Origin: Chamaecrista fasciculata
Lineage: Eukaryota > Streptophyta > Magnoliopsida > Fabales > Fabaceae
Length of the DNA: 64,000 bases
NCBI GenBank assembly: GCA_003254925.1
Contig: QANZ01021110.1
Span: forward strand, 146,828-210,827
Reading direction: 5' to 3'
A program made the position numbers and the translations under genes. This document shows, in pieces, positions 34,574-46,893 of this stretch. The notes beneath the pieces were generated by a model. That model had not been told where the DNA came from, did not search any database, and worked only from the letters and a program-made list of their open reading frames with translations. Numbering within the stretch: position 1 is the first letter of the stretch; each line of letters begins with the position of its first letter.

Positions 34574-37500
34574 TTAGGGAAAGTAAAACTTGAGTTTTGC
34601 CATATTCCAGGCGTTTGGGAGTGATTTCCCTTCTGGCGTTTCCAGTCGGAAGGCGTTCCCAGGTAAGGCTTCTACGACTCTGTAGGGGCCTTCCCAGTTT
34701 GGTCCGAGCTTGCCATGTCTAGGATCCTTTCTGTTGTTTTCGACGGTTCTAAGCACCAAATCTCCCACTTTAAGGGTTCGAGGTTTGATTTTTGAGTCGT
34801 GGTATCTTTTCACCATCTGATTGTATGCAGCTTGTCTGATGGCTGCAACCTCTCGTCTTTCCTCCAAGCTATCTAAGGCTTGGAGCCTGGAGTTGGCGTC
34901 ATTGGTGTTTGGATAATTGATTATCCTCTCAGTCGGGACGTTCACTTCGGCAGGTATGACCGCTTCATGTCCGTATGCTAAGGCGAAAGGTGTTTCTTTC
35001 GTAGCTGTTTGTTCCGTGGTCCTGTATGACCATAGGACTGAGGGGAGCTCATCAACCCATCTTCCCTTAGCTGACTCCAGTCTTTTCTTGATTCCTTGTA
35101 TGATGATTCTATTGGCCAACTCAACTTGGCCATTTGTAGCCGGATGTTCTACCGAGGTGGTCTTGTGATGAATTTTCCAAGCTTTGCAAAAGTCTTGGAA
35201 CTTTCTGCTTGTGAATTGGGCGCCATTGTCAGATATTAGAGTGTTTGGGAGTCCAAATCTGGTAATGACGTTTTGCCATAGGAACTTCTCCATGGCTTCC
35301 GAAGTTATGGACGCCACTGCCTCGGCTTCTACCCATTTCGTAAAGTAGTCTACGGCGACTATGAGAAACTTTCTCTGATAGGCCGCTGTTGGGAATGGCC
35401 CTGCAATGTCGATTCCCCATAAGTCGAATGGCCAAGGGGAGGTGATGGCGCTCATGGGAGCTGCGTGTGTATGTATCATGTTGGCATACCTCTGGCATTT
35501 CTCGCATGAGCGAACAACGCCTTCTGCGTCCTGTAGTAGCGTGGGCCAATAGTAGCCTGCTCTCTGGATCTTTCTCCGTATAGCCATTGGGCCTTGGTGA
35601 CTTGCACATAGGCCTTCGTGGACTTCAGTTAACACCCTGGTGACTTCGTTCCCTGCTATACACTTGGCCGCCGGGTGACTGAAGTTTTTCCTGTATAGTG
35701 TTCCTTGTCTGATAAAGTATCTGCCGGATCGCCTTGCGACTTTTCTTGCTTCGTTTTTATCTGAGGGAAGGGAGCCTTTTTCCAGATAGTTGAATATCGG
35801 CGTCCTCCAATCAACGACTTCTTCCGTAGGAAGAACGTCCTGTTCCAATATCGAGGGCTCCCTGAGGGTCGTTTTGATGATGGAACTCCTTCCACCTTTG
35901 TTTGGCTTAGATGCCAACTTGGCGAGCTCGTCGGCTCGGGCGTTCTCGCTTCGTGGGATATGTTTGAAAGTGGCGTCTATGCTTGATCCCGCCATGATTT
36001 TCTTTGCTTTCTCGGCGTACTGGACCATGGTAGAGTCTTTGGTCTCATACTCCCCGTTCATTTGTTGCACTACCAATTGGGAATCTGCGAAGATTTCCAA
36101 TCTTTTGGCGCCCATGTTGGCTGCCAGTTTCAACGCAGCGATCAACGCCTCATATTCTGCCTGATTGTTGGTAATGGGGCATTCGATTTTAATAGACTGT
36201 TCGATGATGGAGCCGTCTGGGGCTCGCATTACCACTCCTGCTCCTCGTTGGGAGTTTGAAGCGGCGCCATCGATGTGCACGCTCCAAGTCCAATTCTGAG
36301 CATTGTCTGGTCCAGTCATTTCTGCTATGAAGTCGGCTAATGCTTGGCCTTTGATGGCCCTTCTTGGCTCATAAGCGATCCCATACTCTGAGATTTCTAC
36401 GGACCATACTGACATTCTTCCAGCAATATCTGGTTGTTCAATCATTTGTTTGAGGGGTCTATCCGTTCTGACGATTATTTGGTATTGCTGGTAGTAGTGT
36501 CGCAGCTTCCTAGTTGAGTGAAGTAATGAGAACGTCAGCTTTTCTAGGCGGTGATACCTTTTTTCGGCTCCCGTGAGCGTTTTGCTCGTAAAGTAGATTG
36601 GTTTCTGCTCTTCCCCATCTTCGAGTACTAAGGCAGAGCTGATTGCGTCGTCTGTGGACGCCAAGTAGACGTAGATTGGTTTATCCTTGATCGGAATTAC
36701 CAAAATTGGCGGTGACGCCAGATACGCCTTCAGCCTTTGGAAGGCTTCCTCGCATTCCTTGGTCCATTCGAATCGTTTGTTTGCTTTTAATGTTCGAAAG
36801 AAAGGCAAGCATTTGTCAGCTGACCTGAATGTAAAGGAGATCAATAATGAGTAATGCTCGTTTTATTGATAGAAGTTTTGCGTCGAAAAGACGGCTTACA
36901 TAGGCCTTGTTGATAAACATAATGAACTGAGGAGAATTAAATGATGGCAGAATTGAAAAATGAATAAAAAGACGAAAAATAGACTATCAGCTAAGGAATA
37001 GCTGTAAAGCTTTATTGTTGAGGCGGCGCTAGGCGCTTTCTACCTCGACAGAAACCTATGGAGCGCCGCTAGCCTGCCGTTGAGGCGTTGGACTTCCTTA
37101 ACCGTTCTCGGGGAGACCATATCGAGGATTGCTCTGCACTGGTCTGGGTTTGCTTTGATTCCTCTGCTGGTGAGCATGAATCCGAGGAACTTTCTCCCGT
37201 TGACGCCGAAGGCGCACTTTGAGGGGTTCAGCTTCATCTGGTACTTTCGTAGTTGGTTGAAGATCTCCTTCAAATCGTCAGTGTGCTTTCCACCTTCTTT
37301 GGTTTTCACTACCATGTCGTCGACGTAGACTTCCAGATTCTTTCCAATGTGATCTTTGAAGAAAAGATCCATCATTCTCTGGTAGGGAGCGCCCGCATTC
37401 TTCAGTCCGAAAGGCATCACTGTGTAGCAGTATGTGCCCATCTCAGTTATGAACGCCGTTTTCTCGGCGTCCTCAGGGTTCATTTTGATCTGATTGTACC

Positions 37501-40500
37501 CGCTGAAGGCGTCTAGGAAACTCATCGTCTGGTGACCACAGGTCCCATCCACCAATTTGTCGATATTGGGTAATGGGTAGTGATCTTTAGGACATGCCTT
37601 GTTGAGGTCAGTGAAGTCTACACACATCCTCCACTTGCCGTTGGCTTTCTTGACCAGTACCACGTTGGAGAGCCACTCAGGGTACTTGGCTTCCCTGATA
37701 AATCCCGCGGTTAGTAGTTTACTAACTTCTTCTTTGATTGCCGCTTGGCGCTCATGGCCAAAGAGGCGTTTTCGTTGTATTACTCCTTTCCTGCCATCGG
37801 TGTTCAAGCTGTGGCAGATGAGCTTAGGGTCTATTCCCGGCATATCTGCAGGGCACCAGGCGAAGACGTCAGAAGATTCTCTCAACAGTTGGATGAGTTC
37901 GGACTTCTCCTCTTCACGAAGGAGCATGTTAATCTGGACTGTTTTTTCGGCGTCTTTGCCCAGCTGTACTATTTCCAAATCTCCTGTTGGTTTGGGTCTC
38001 TGACTCGAGATCTCATCCCTGAAGTCCTCGATGTCGTCGCTCGAACTCTCAGGCTTCCCTCTATTCGCGGCGTTATCAGCCGATCCACTTCCCCGTGTTT
38101 TCCTCTTCCTTTCTTCTTCATTAGTTTTCGCCAGGCTCATGGCATAGCATTGTCTGGCCGCTCTCTGATCCGCTCTTACTTGACCCACTCCTTGGGGTGT
38201 TGGAAACTTCATGCGAAGGTGAGCAGTGGATATCACCGCCCGCATCTTATTCAGGGAGGGGCGTCCAAGTAGAACATTGTATGCTGAGGGCGCCTGTACC
38301 ACCAAGAACTCCACCATAATGCTCGTTACTCTTGGCTTCTCTCCCACGGTGAGTCGTAAGTCAACGCTACCAAGGGCTGGTATCTGATCTCCTGTGAATC
38401 CGATAAGGCGTCCATGGTGTTCCTTGAGTTTCGACCGGGGAACGCCCAACTGCTCGAAGCATGGCTTGTAGATGATGTCGGCAGACGAGCCCTGGTCTAC
38501 CATGATCCTTTCGACTGTGAAGGCGCCAACTCGCGCGGTGATCACCATGGGATCATCATAATCTTGGTTGACTTCCCACAACTCGTCATCGGTAAAGGTG
38601 ATGGGTTCCACCCATCTTTCTGCTCTAGACGCCTCCTTGTAATCAATCCGAAGTATGGATCGATTCACCTTCCTCTTCTTATGTGGAGCCTTGGCGCCAC
38701 TTTTTTCTATGCCCCCTGAGATGGTGTGGATGATCCCAGACGGCTTGTCGTCTCTTGGCGGTGTGCGCCGATCTCGTTTCTTTTCTTCACCATCAGCGCC
38801 TCCTCCTCTCGATTTCTTCTGCTCACGACCGTTTTTTTCTTCTCTGTGCCTTTTACTTCCATCTTTTTTAATGAACCTGGATGGGAGGCGTCCCAGTCTG
38901 ATCAGGTTCTCAATTTCATCCTTCAGGACGATGCACTCATCTGTCGTATGCCCTTCTGTTCTATGATACCTACAGTATTTGCTGGTATCAACGTTTCGCC
39001 CTGTTCTCCTAGGGCGGTCAGGAAGTCTCAGTAGCAAATCTGTGTTACATATTTCTCGGAACACCTCTGATTGAGAGACAGTGAGGACTGTGTAGACGGC
39101 GTGCCTTCCCTTGGGTGGGGATCGTGGACGCCGAGGATACTCCCTTCCTTTCGATGTTTGGGCGCCACCAGCTTTTTCTGAGTTTTTAGCGTACGGCTTT
39201 CTAGTATCTGGCTCGATCCTCGCGAATCGATCGCGCTGGGTTTTGTCTAGGTCTTCCTTTGTTATGAACTCCTCCACCATTGAAAGGAGTTCTCCGACAG
39301 ATTTGGGAGCCTTGTGTGTAAGCTCCTTGTGTGCATGGCCTGGTCTAATTCCTGCCAGGAACGAGTATACTGCAATGTTGTCATCCACTTCTTTGATACT
39401 TAGCAGAGTCTTGTTAAACTTTGCCAAGTAGTCTCGCAGTGATTCCCCTTTGTTTTGTCTAATGTCGGTCAAGACCGCCATGGGCTGTTTGTATACTTTG
39501 CTGGTGGCGAACCGCTTCTTAAACATTTCCTCCAGATCCCTAAAGCAATGTACCGAGCCCGCCGGGAGTTTGGAGAACCAATCCAGAGCTGGTCCTTCCA
39601 AAGTTATTGGGAACAGCTTGCATCGTTGAGGGTCTCCTAAGTTGGAGATGTTCATGGCGGCCTTGAAACTGAGCAAATGATCCTCCGGGTCTTTTTCCCC
39701 TGTGTAGGGTGTCAGCTTCATGGGCATCTTGTAGTGCCTGTCCAGTTCAACAGCTTGTACGTGAGGGGCAAATATTCCCTCAGCTAGTGGGGGCGTTGTC
39801 GTCGGTAACGCCGAATGGGGTGGAGGCGCCAATTCTGGCGCTGGTGCTGGGGCGTTCATAGGCTGGTACATTTCAGCAGTTCTCCCATAGGGCGCCGATT
39901 CTGGCGCTGGTGCTGTGGCGCTCATGGGCTGGTACATTCCAGGCATTCTTCCATAGGGCGCTGATTCATGCGCTGGTGCTGAGGCGTTCATGGGCTGGTA
40001 CATTCCAGCGGATCCGCCATAGACGCCATACCCAGGGTAATATTGGGGATAATACCCCTGTGGGTAGTAGTAACCCTGAGGTTGATAAGAGTAGGCGCCC
40101 ACCCAAGCTTGCTGCTGGGTAAGCTGGGTAGTTTGGCCAGGAGCCTGCTGCTGAGTCGCCACCTGGATAGGTGGTTGACTGCTCATAGGAGTTTGCTGTT
40201 CTTGGTTTCCTGGGTTTTCTTCCAGTGATATGGGCTCTGGGTTAGCATCCTTAGCAACTTGCTTTCCCTTGCTCGTTATTAGATCACGGATGTCCTTACG
40301 GAGTGCTTCCATCTCGATGTGCATGTCAGCCTTCAGTGCGGCAATCTTGTCTTCCGCTGTTATGGTAATTTGCCCCGTAGTCGCTGGGTTGGGCAGCGTA
40401 GGGGCTTCTTGGACAGTAGGAAATCCTGGGGGTGGAGCAAGCGTCGAATCCTGTGCGGATTGAGCTACTGAGGCTCCAGAAGCGTGTTGATCAGCTGGAG

Positions 40501-40534
40501 TGGATGTCATTCTGCCGATTTCTGTAGATGTCAT
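34574..40534 (-). CDS. Gag-pol polyprotein of the Tat-type gypsy element
   Basis: Two exons (40534-37044 and 36824-34574) give about 1913 residues. The 219-bp gap has GTAGAA...TTCAG borders and restores the frame (LHRFLSRSADKC). In order there is a Pro/Gln/Tyr-rich N-terminus, Retrotrans_gag (about 265-430), a CX2H-type knuckle CRYHRTEGHTTDEC (about 520), and protease DQGSSADI (about 678). Reverse transcriptase follows with YVDDM (about 1070), then a degenerate RNase H, then a second RNase H (VHIDGAASNSQRGAG, NNQAEYEAL, ADSQLVV). Integrase has an HHCC finger and D-D-E in WGIDIAGPF, SDNGAQF and NGQVELANR. No frameshift or internal stop was found outside the intron. A second start codon lies nearby (MTSTP). 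Confidence 0.92.
36825..37043 (-). other. Putative intron in gypsy pol between RT and RNase H
   Basis: On the minus strand it has a GTAGAA donor and a TTTACATTCAG acceptor, is rich in T and contains stops. Removing it joins RT to RNase H with correct phase (exon lengths 3491 and 2251 sum to a multiple of three). The alternative is a decayed insertion, but the precise splice borders argue against that. Confidence 0.7.
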
Positions 40535-40690
40535 CTAGTTCTCTGGTTCGATGAAACACACAGGTTAGATAAAACAAAAATTCTGGAAAAAATGCGTATG
40601 ATCCAACCCTATCGTTCATGCATCCAAAGAAAAAAAATTTTAAATCCAGATCAACACTGTTATGAACTAAATTTGGACTTTGAATAAAAA

Positions 40691-40709
40691 GTCCCCACAG
40701 ACGGCGCCA
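40691..40709 (-). other. Primer binding site of the gypsy element
   Basis: On the minus strand, directly after the 5' LTR and one C, the sequence is TGGCGCCGTCTGTGGGGAC. The first nine or so bases match the 3' end of plant tRNA-Asp, which primes many Tat and Athila elements. The later bases match less well. Confidence 0.7.
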
Positions 40710-40710
40710 G

Positions 40711-41300
40711 TGATGAACCTGGTTTTGGCCGTAAGGCATTACCTGGTTCGATGAGGCAACTTTGGGTCAGAAGTCACCTGCAAGTAAATGAAAGCACAGG
40801 GGTGGCCCTGCGATTCACCTCCGATGCTTAAGTCAGTAGAGATTGCTGGAGAGCAATAGTAAGTGTAAATGGTAATAGTGCGTACCTTTTTCCAGTAGAG
40901 GAGCTGTCCTTTTATACTGGTGAAGTGAGACCTTTTTGACCTAGATATGGTCGATTGTGATCCTAACTGATTTGGCCAAATCAGTTGTGATCTTGGTGGA
41001 AATCCTAACTGTCCGTTATTCTCGCAGATCTGTTAGTTAGGATATGGGAGTAAGTTGTTATTCCTCGTGAACGCCTGGTTGTTGGCGTCCTTGACCAACG
41101 TAGGTCGTTTGGTGCCTTAATCATGCTAGGACTCTTTCCGTGGACGCCTGACCATTGGCGTTATCGATTGTCACAAGAGGCTTGGTGCCTTGCTTGTGTA
41201 GGGCTCTTTTGGCGTTCTCACCCAAGGGATTCCTTAGATGGGCCTTTGGGGCGCCCATGGCCTAAGTCTTCTAGGCCTCAAGTCTTTAGGCCTATTATCA
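40711..41300 (-). repeat. 5' LTR of the intact gypsy element
   Basis: This is the 590-bp partner of 30260-30849 with one difference. A TATA-like TTTTATACTGG is present near 40911-40921. The target duplication GGGAG follows at 41301. Confidence 0.95.
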
Positions 41301-41532
41301 GGGAGTAATAACTAAAAAGAGCAGAAGTATATTTTCCAATTTTAAAGGATTGGTTCTCATACTCACATACATATTTCTCAAGTTGGGAACAGAGAGTAAT
41401 AATTAAAAAGGAGCATAAGTATATTTCATTGACTTGTAATTAGTACAATGACATGCATATATATTGTTAAAGTGAAGTGCAAGTATAAATAAGAAGGCAT
41501 GCATGTATATATGCAAGGTGTTTTAAATTTAA

Positions 41533-41702
41533 TTATATATAGATGGGACAAGCTTGATAAGATGCTGCAGCTAGTTGATTTTCAGTGATTCCAGCATTGC
41601 ACATATTAGCAAAGGCTCTTGAGTATCTCTTCCCGTATGTTGATAACTTTCCACACTGCATCTCGTAAGTTTTCATCTGTATCCATGCACAAAAATTAAA
41701 CC

Positions 41703-41739
<37 letters not shown>

Positions 41740-44700
41740 GTTTGTGTGTGGTACTATTATAGCTTGAATGATGAGTTAGAGTACTTACAAGTGTTCTAAG
41801 GCAATCCCAATCATCTACGAGAGGCTGGTGCTGTGGGCGAACATAACCCAAAATCATGGAGCTTTTTTGATGACCAAACAAGAGATCTCCAATTATATTT
41901 ATGCTCTTGTCTTCATGTTTCCTCTTTGACACCATTTTAGCTAACTCTTCCTCTGCTTCCTGCTTTTTCAATGCATCATTGGCCTTTTCCACCTACAATT
42001 AATATTGTACATCATAAATCGTGATTTGAGCAATCATTATTTTATAATGGTACCACGTAATTTGACTTGGAAGTATTCTCTCGGGTCACGTTGATTTTCT
42101 TGTTTTTTTTTTTTTTTTATTCCAAGGTTCACGTTGAATTAGATTAGGCAGGCTTATAGTCATAGAGTTAAATGTGGTCAAATTTATTCATTGGCAAGCT
42201 GAGTTTTTTTTATATGAACTAACCAATTAAGTGACTTGGATTAATTTAAATTGGTTTTTCAGTTTACTAGCTTATTAAATATCTCTAGACATATCCACCA
42301 AAAAAAATATAAATCACCAGACATAACATATTCACTGTAGAAATAGATTATAAGTTAATATTTTAAAAATTGCCACAGATCCAAACATGCCCTAAAGATC
42401 ATAACAATTATATTGGATAAATTCAATAACCTGTTTTTTTTCCTCGGCCACTTAGCTATAAATCTTAACATAAGAAATATGAAAAATACAACAAAATCTG
42501 ACCTTAACATAAGAGATTAGTTTAAAATTTTAAATATACAACTTTTAATTTTATTCTTATTTTTATTATTATATATATATTGTTGTATATATGTAGTCTT
42601 AAAAATCATGAATTATATATGCAAACCTTGCGAGTGAGATAGAGTAAATGGGTATCTTGTTGGGTGACAAGTGTTGAATATAAATGAGCATCATCATTAT
42701 CATCATCGTGGTTATTGTCCAAAGACGACGTCGTAGGGTTAGCTGAACCAATGAATGTGGCTACTGGAAAACTACTAATGTTTTTGTCTCCAAATTGCAT
42801 CACATGAGATGATATATCTGGATAAGACAACGTTCTCTTGTGAACCTATACAATATATATATACACACACGTTAATTAATCCATAATTATTGTAATCTGA
42901 ATTTTTCGAAACAGATAATATATGTATTCACTATATTTTATGAAACTAACTATGTCTTACAATTCGGTATTGTTGTTTCAACGTTTCGTTGGACATGTCA
43001 TGTTTGTCACTGCACAATGATATATAATATAAATTTAGATCAAGAATGGAATTGAAGTGTATATTGAATCAAATAAGAGAAAATTTATTATAAATGTATA
43101 ATCATATTGAAAAATAGTAGATGCAAACAAGTTTTATATGGTACCAAAACGATTTGCGTGCCCTAACTGACCATATTGAACCAAATTTTATATAGCTCTA
43201 TCCCTTTCTGGTCGTCCATGTTTAAAACTATAGTCTATAAAATTAAAAATAAGAGAAAATTTAACTATAGTCTATGAAATTAAAAATAAGAGAAAATTTA
43301 TTATTTGGTCTCTCTTTCTTTATTAAGTTAACAATTTAGTCTCTTATTTATTTTACATACATATTTGCGTGCCCTAAAGCCCCTAGTATATATATATATA
43401 TATGATATAGTAATATATAAATCATGATTTGGTTATCATCTTAATAATGAGACCTACTTAACAAACCACTAGTCTCAGGCCAAAAAAAAACAAACAAACC
43501 ACTAGTCTCTTAGTAATAGTAGCCTAGCTCATAAGCATTTAATAACTACTTTGATATAAAACACCATTTGAAGAATTTAATTATTCTCTCAAACTTTCTT
43601 TCACAACTTTTATTTTTTTTATTTTTTATTAACTTAATCATGGAAATCCACACAAATCGAAGCCGTCAACTGATGACTATAACTTTTTTCTATTATTTTG
43701 TAGGAACTTTTCCATAAAATCCTTATTAAAAAAATTCGAAAATTGTCATCATTTTCATTATTTGTGGAAATCAATTCCAATTTTCACATACAAGATTTTT
43801 AAGTTTAAGTATCTTCAAAAAGACTCTAATTGAAAAAAGCACACTCTCATTGAGACTTCCTAACTATAGTTTAAACAAGAATAAGACATTAGTTGGCTAA
43901 TAAGATACACAGAAGAAATAGAAAAAATTTGTTATTTAGTCCTTGAATTCACACCGAGTCGACTAATCAATTACTGAATAATCAAAATATATTATTGTGT
44001 CATGAATTATTGCAATTGTCAACGATTTAATTATGGAGTCAGATTCAGGGACCAAAAAGTACAAATTCAATACATTTCAAGGACCTAAAAGTACAAATTT
44101 AATACATTTTCAAGGACCAAATAGTATAGAAATACAGAGACCAAAAAGTATAAAGTTAGTCCAAATTCGATCAAAGACCAAATAATATTAATTTAGTACA
44201 AATTTAGAAACCAAAACGTATAAAATAAGTTCAAATTCAAAGATCAAATTGTATTAATTTAGTACAAATTCATAAAATAAAATGTATAAAATTAGTTCAA
44301 ATCCAATTACAAAATCGCCACTATGGATCAAATAATAGTTGATAATTGAATTATTTCAGGGACTAAATCGTGCATTTCAATTATTCAAGAACTGATCAAT
44401 TAGTTGACTAGGTGTAAATTCACGAACCAAATAGCAGGTTTTCTCTATTATTTTTAAAAATTTAAATATGATATAAAAATGTAATGAACATATATACAAA
44501 ATCATAGATCATAGATATGTAAATATAGAAATGTACCAATCTTCCATCCAAGAAATGCTATAGAGGTCTCCCAAACACGTGTCGTATTCATGAGGTGGTG
44601 AGGGATGGATGCCAGGGCAGTAAAATGCATAACTACTCTCTTCAGCATTGGCTGCTGTCGTTGCATACACATTGATGTCGTTTGGAAGAATGTTTTGAAA

Positions 44701-46210
44701 CATGCTTCCAGATTCACATGCTTCTACGTATAACACCATGTATTTGTACCCATTTGCTTCATGCTTCTTCTTTATAACATCCATAAGTTCGTCTGCATAT
44801 ACATTATTATCATCTGGCATACCTGCAATTAATTAAGCACATACAAGTATTAATTAATATAATGGATTAATTAAGAGGAAATTAAAATGGTTTTAAATAT
44901 AACTTTTTTTGTTTTGACCATCACGTGCAGAATAAGTAAAATTAGTAATTTTGAAAATGACAAATTAGTATGAATTAAAATAAAGTTAAAGATAATAGTA
45001 ACACACAATTTTGACTTATATATATAGATGTTTGTGATATTTTATGTATTGGGATCTAAGTCTAAACATAAGTGCAATTTAATTTTCGAAGTATATATAA
45101 ATTTATAATTTAATTTTTAAAAATTTATTTTATATCTTTGGGTCTCTGTATAATTAATACACTTTAATTAGTCAATTAAACTCATTTTCAAGGACAAAAG
45201 TATTAAACTCTATTGGTTTCCATTTCCAAGGATTAAAATATATAAATTAAATTATCAACTCATATTTTTTTTTAAAAAAAATAATAATTTACATATTTAC
45301 TAAAAAAAATTTATTATTCTTTTACTTTTCTCATATAAAAGAGTGAAAATATTAAATAAATTCAAAAACATCGAACTCACTCTCTATAATATTATGAGTA
45401 AACCACCAAATTGGTTCCTGAATTATTGGCTCGCTGACAGATTGGTCCCCGAATTTAGAAAATTGACAAATAGGTCCCCAAATTTTTCTAATGAGTCAAA
45501 TAGGTCCCCGAATTTTTCTAACGTTAGTCAAATAGGTCCCCGAATAACATGCACAGAAGGACCTATTTGGCAAATGTTAAAAAAATTCGGGGACCTATTT
45601 GTCAATTTCCTAAATTCGAGGACCAATCTGTCAGCGAGTCAATAATCCGGGGACCAATTTAGTAGTTTACTCATAATATTATCTTATCGATCTAGCAAAG
45701 AAAAAGAAGAATAAATTACGTACAGACAAGACCCGCAGCTCCATGATCGGCATAGTAAACAAAAATGGTGTCGTTGGGCCCACTATCCACCACCTTCCCA
45801 CTACCTCCGGTGAGTGCGGTGCGGTTCCCAAGAAGTACAGCGAAGAAGTTTCTCTTATTAACATGTTCTCCAGTGTAATCTTTAGGAACACCCTTATACA
45901 CATCAGGGCCCTTGGGTCTATTGATGAGAATCCCAGGTCTAGGATTCTCAGGATCATTTGCAATGTCATCATACATGAAGACGATGATGTTTTCATCGTT
46001 GAAACCACCTTTATGAAGAATCTGATAAGCATGACATATGTCAGCTTGGTGCCTATAGTTTTGGTATGTATTGGACCCAGCCACTAGCACAGCCCATTGC
46101 TTTCCTTTAGGCTCATCAGCTTGAGCCATTTGTAATGAACCACTCATGAGCCATGTTGTTATGGCTGCAACCATAAGGCTCACACATATGTTCCTTCTTG
46201 GTTCACTCAT
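41533..46210 (-). CDS. Legumain-type asparaginyl enzyme, copy C, ligase-like determinants
   Basis: Six exons (46210-45724, 44822-44537, 43009-42961, 42845-42627, 41992-41789, 41676-41533) give 462 residues. A signal peptide ends near AQA. Catalytic-site residues are Asn51, His156 (ADHGAAG) and Cys198 (EACESGSMF). AA after His-Gly and Y227-A228-F229 replace the protease-typical GP and YGT; both changes are in the direction described for peptide ligases. Unlike copy B it keeps the full poly-Pro loop ([11 protein letters not shown]). The C-terminal exon is the most divergent of the array: SLSTYGKRY changes, [13 protein letters not shown], and the end QACPIYI. It again lacks the usual NPW...GFS tail. 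Intron 1 has a 277-bp MITE just inside the donor; intron 2 (1.5 kb) holds another. The young gypsy element ends 230 bp beyond the stop codon. Confidence 0.9.
43925..44445. mobile_element. MITE of the GAGAAAA-like family in legumain C intron 2
   Basis: The left end AAATTTGTTATTTAGTCCTTG pairs imperfectly with the right end complementary to ACGAACCAAATAGCAGGTTTTC, and GAGTCGACTAATCAAT pairs with a segment near 44400. Internal GGGACCAAAAAGTA-type units are repeated about six times. No clean target duplication was found. Confidence 0.5.
45396..45672. mobile_element. Mutator-type MITE in legumain C intron 1
   Basis: The 277-bp element has termini GAGTAAACCACCAAATTGGT and ACCAATTTAGTAGTTTACTC. The exact 10-bp target duplication ATAATATTAT lies at 45386-45395 and 45673-45682. 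Internal ATAGGTCCCCGAATTTTTCT units recur. It ends 52 bp short of the exon 1 boundary. The partial element at 302-656 is the same family. Confidence 0.92.
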
Positions 46211-46269
46211 ACTTTAAAGAATAATAATATGTATGTGTATGTGTGTTGTATTTAATTAGTCTCAACGTC

Positions 46270-46283
46270 TATATATATATAGA
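46270..46283 (-). promoter_or_regulatory. Putative TATA box of legumain C
   Basis: A CTATATATATATAG run lies about 60-70 bp upstream of the start codon. It could equally be a simple AT repeat. Confidence 0.35.
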
Positions 46284-46576
46284 TGATTATTACCGACACT
46301 CCACGCATTATTCTTACTGTATGCCACTACGGTCTATTATTCACTGTTTTCTTTCTTAATCACCATGATTAATTATGAGGTCAGACTTATGGTATTGAAT
46401 GTTTGCGTTAAGTTTTGTTATGGTATTCAATGTAAATGTATAATCTTTTCTATTTTTTTATGTATTCTCTCAACGGTGAAAAGGTTCAAAATTTTAATTT
46501 GGGTTTAATAATAGGATGTAGTAGATATTTTAATTCTTGTAGTCAATGTTTCAAATTCAAGTATTGTTAAATACAC

Positions 46577-46893
46577 GAGAAAATGTATTATTTGGTTCTT
46601 AAATTTATATTGGATTAATGAATTCATCTTTTTTAATAATCAAAATATATAATTTAGATTTGTATAATGATTTAGTTCTTAAATTTGAAATAATTTAATA
46701 CTTTTTTATTTTTGAATTTGTATTGAATTTTAGCTTTTTTTTGTCTTAATTTAAACTTATACTGAATTTGACTTAAAGATTAAATTATTGACCATTGTGA
46801 TATTTAGAGATTGACTTGTATATTTCGACTATTAAAGAACTAATTCATTGACTCGGTATAAATTTATAGAGCAAATAATAAGTTTATTCTAAG
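46577..46893. mobile_element. GAGAAAA-like MITE upstream of legumain C
   Basis: The left end GAGAAAATGTATTATTTGG pairs with the complement of GCAAATAATAAGTTTATTC, with matching inner arms (TTAATGAATTCATC and a segment near 46855). It lies about 370 bp before the start codon. The copy is old and no target duplication was found. Confidence 0.5.

Larger units (their letters stand above)
30260..41300 (-). mobile_element. Full-length Tat-type Ty3/gypsy LTR retrotransposon
   Basis: The 11,041-bp element has 590-bp LTRs at 30260-30849 and 40711-41300, TG...CA ends, and an exact target duplication GGGAG at 30255-30259 and 41301-41305. Reading on the minus strand the order is 5' LTR, primer binding site, gag-protease-RT-RNase H-integrase, an antisense gene, 3' LTR. 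A chromodomain is not seen. The dual RNase H region and the antisense gene between pol and the 3' LTR fit the Tat lineage. Both genes are intact and the LTRs differ at one base, so the insertion is young and possibly still competent. Confidence 0.95.

Noticed and set aside
37080..40463. Several plus-strand open frames of 60-175 codons across gag-pol
   Set aside because: They are antisense to the clearly homologous gag-pol and have no domain character.
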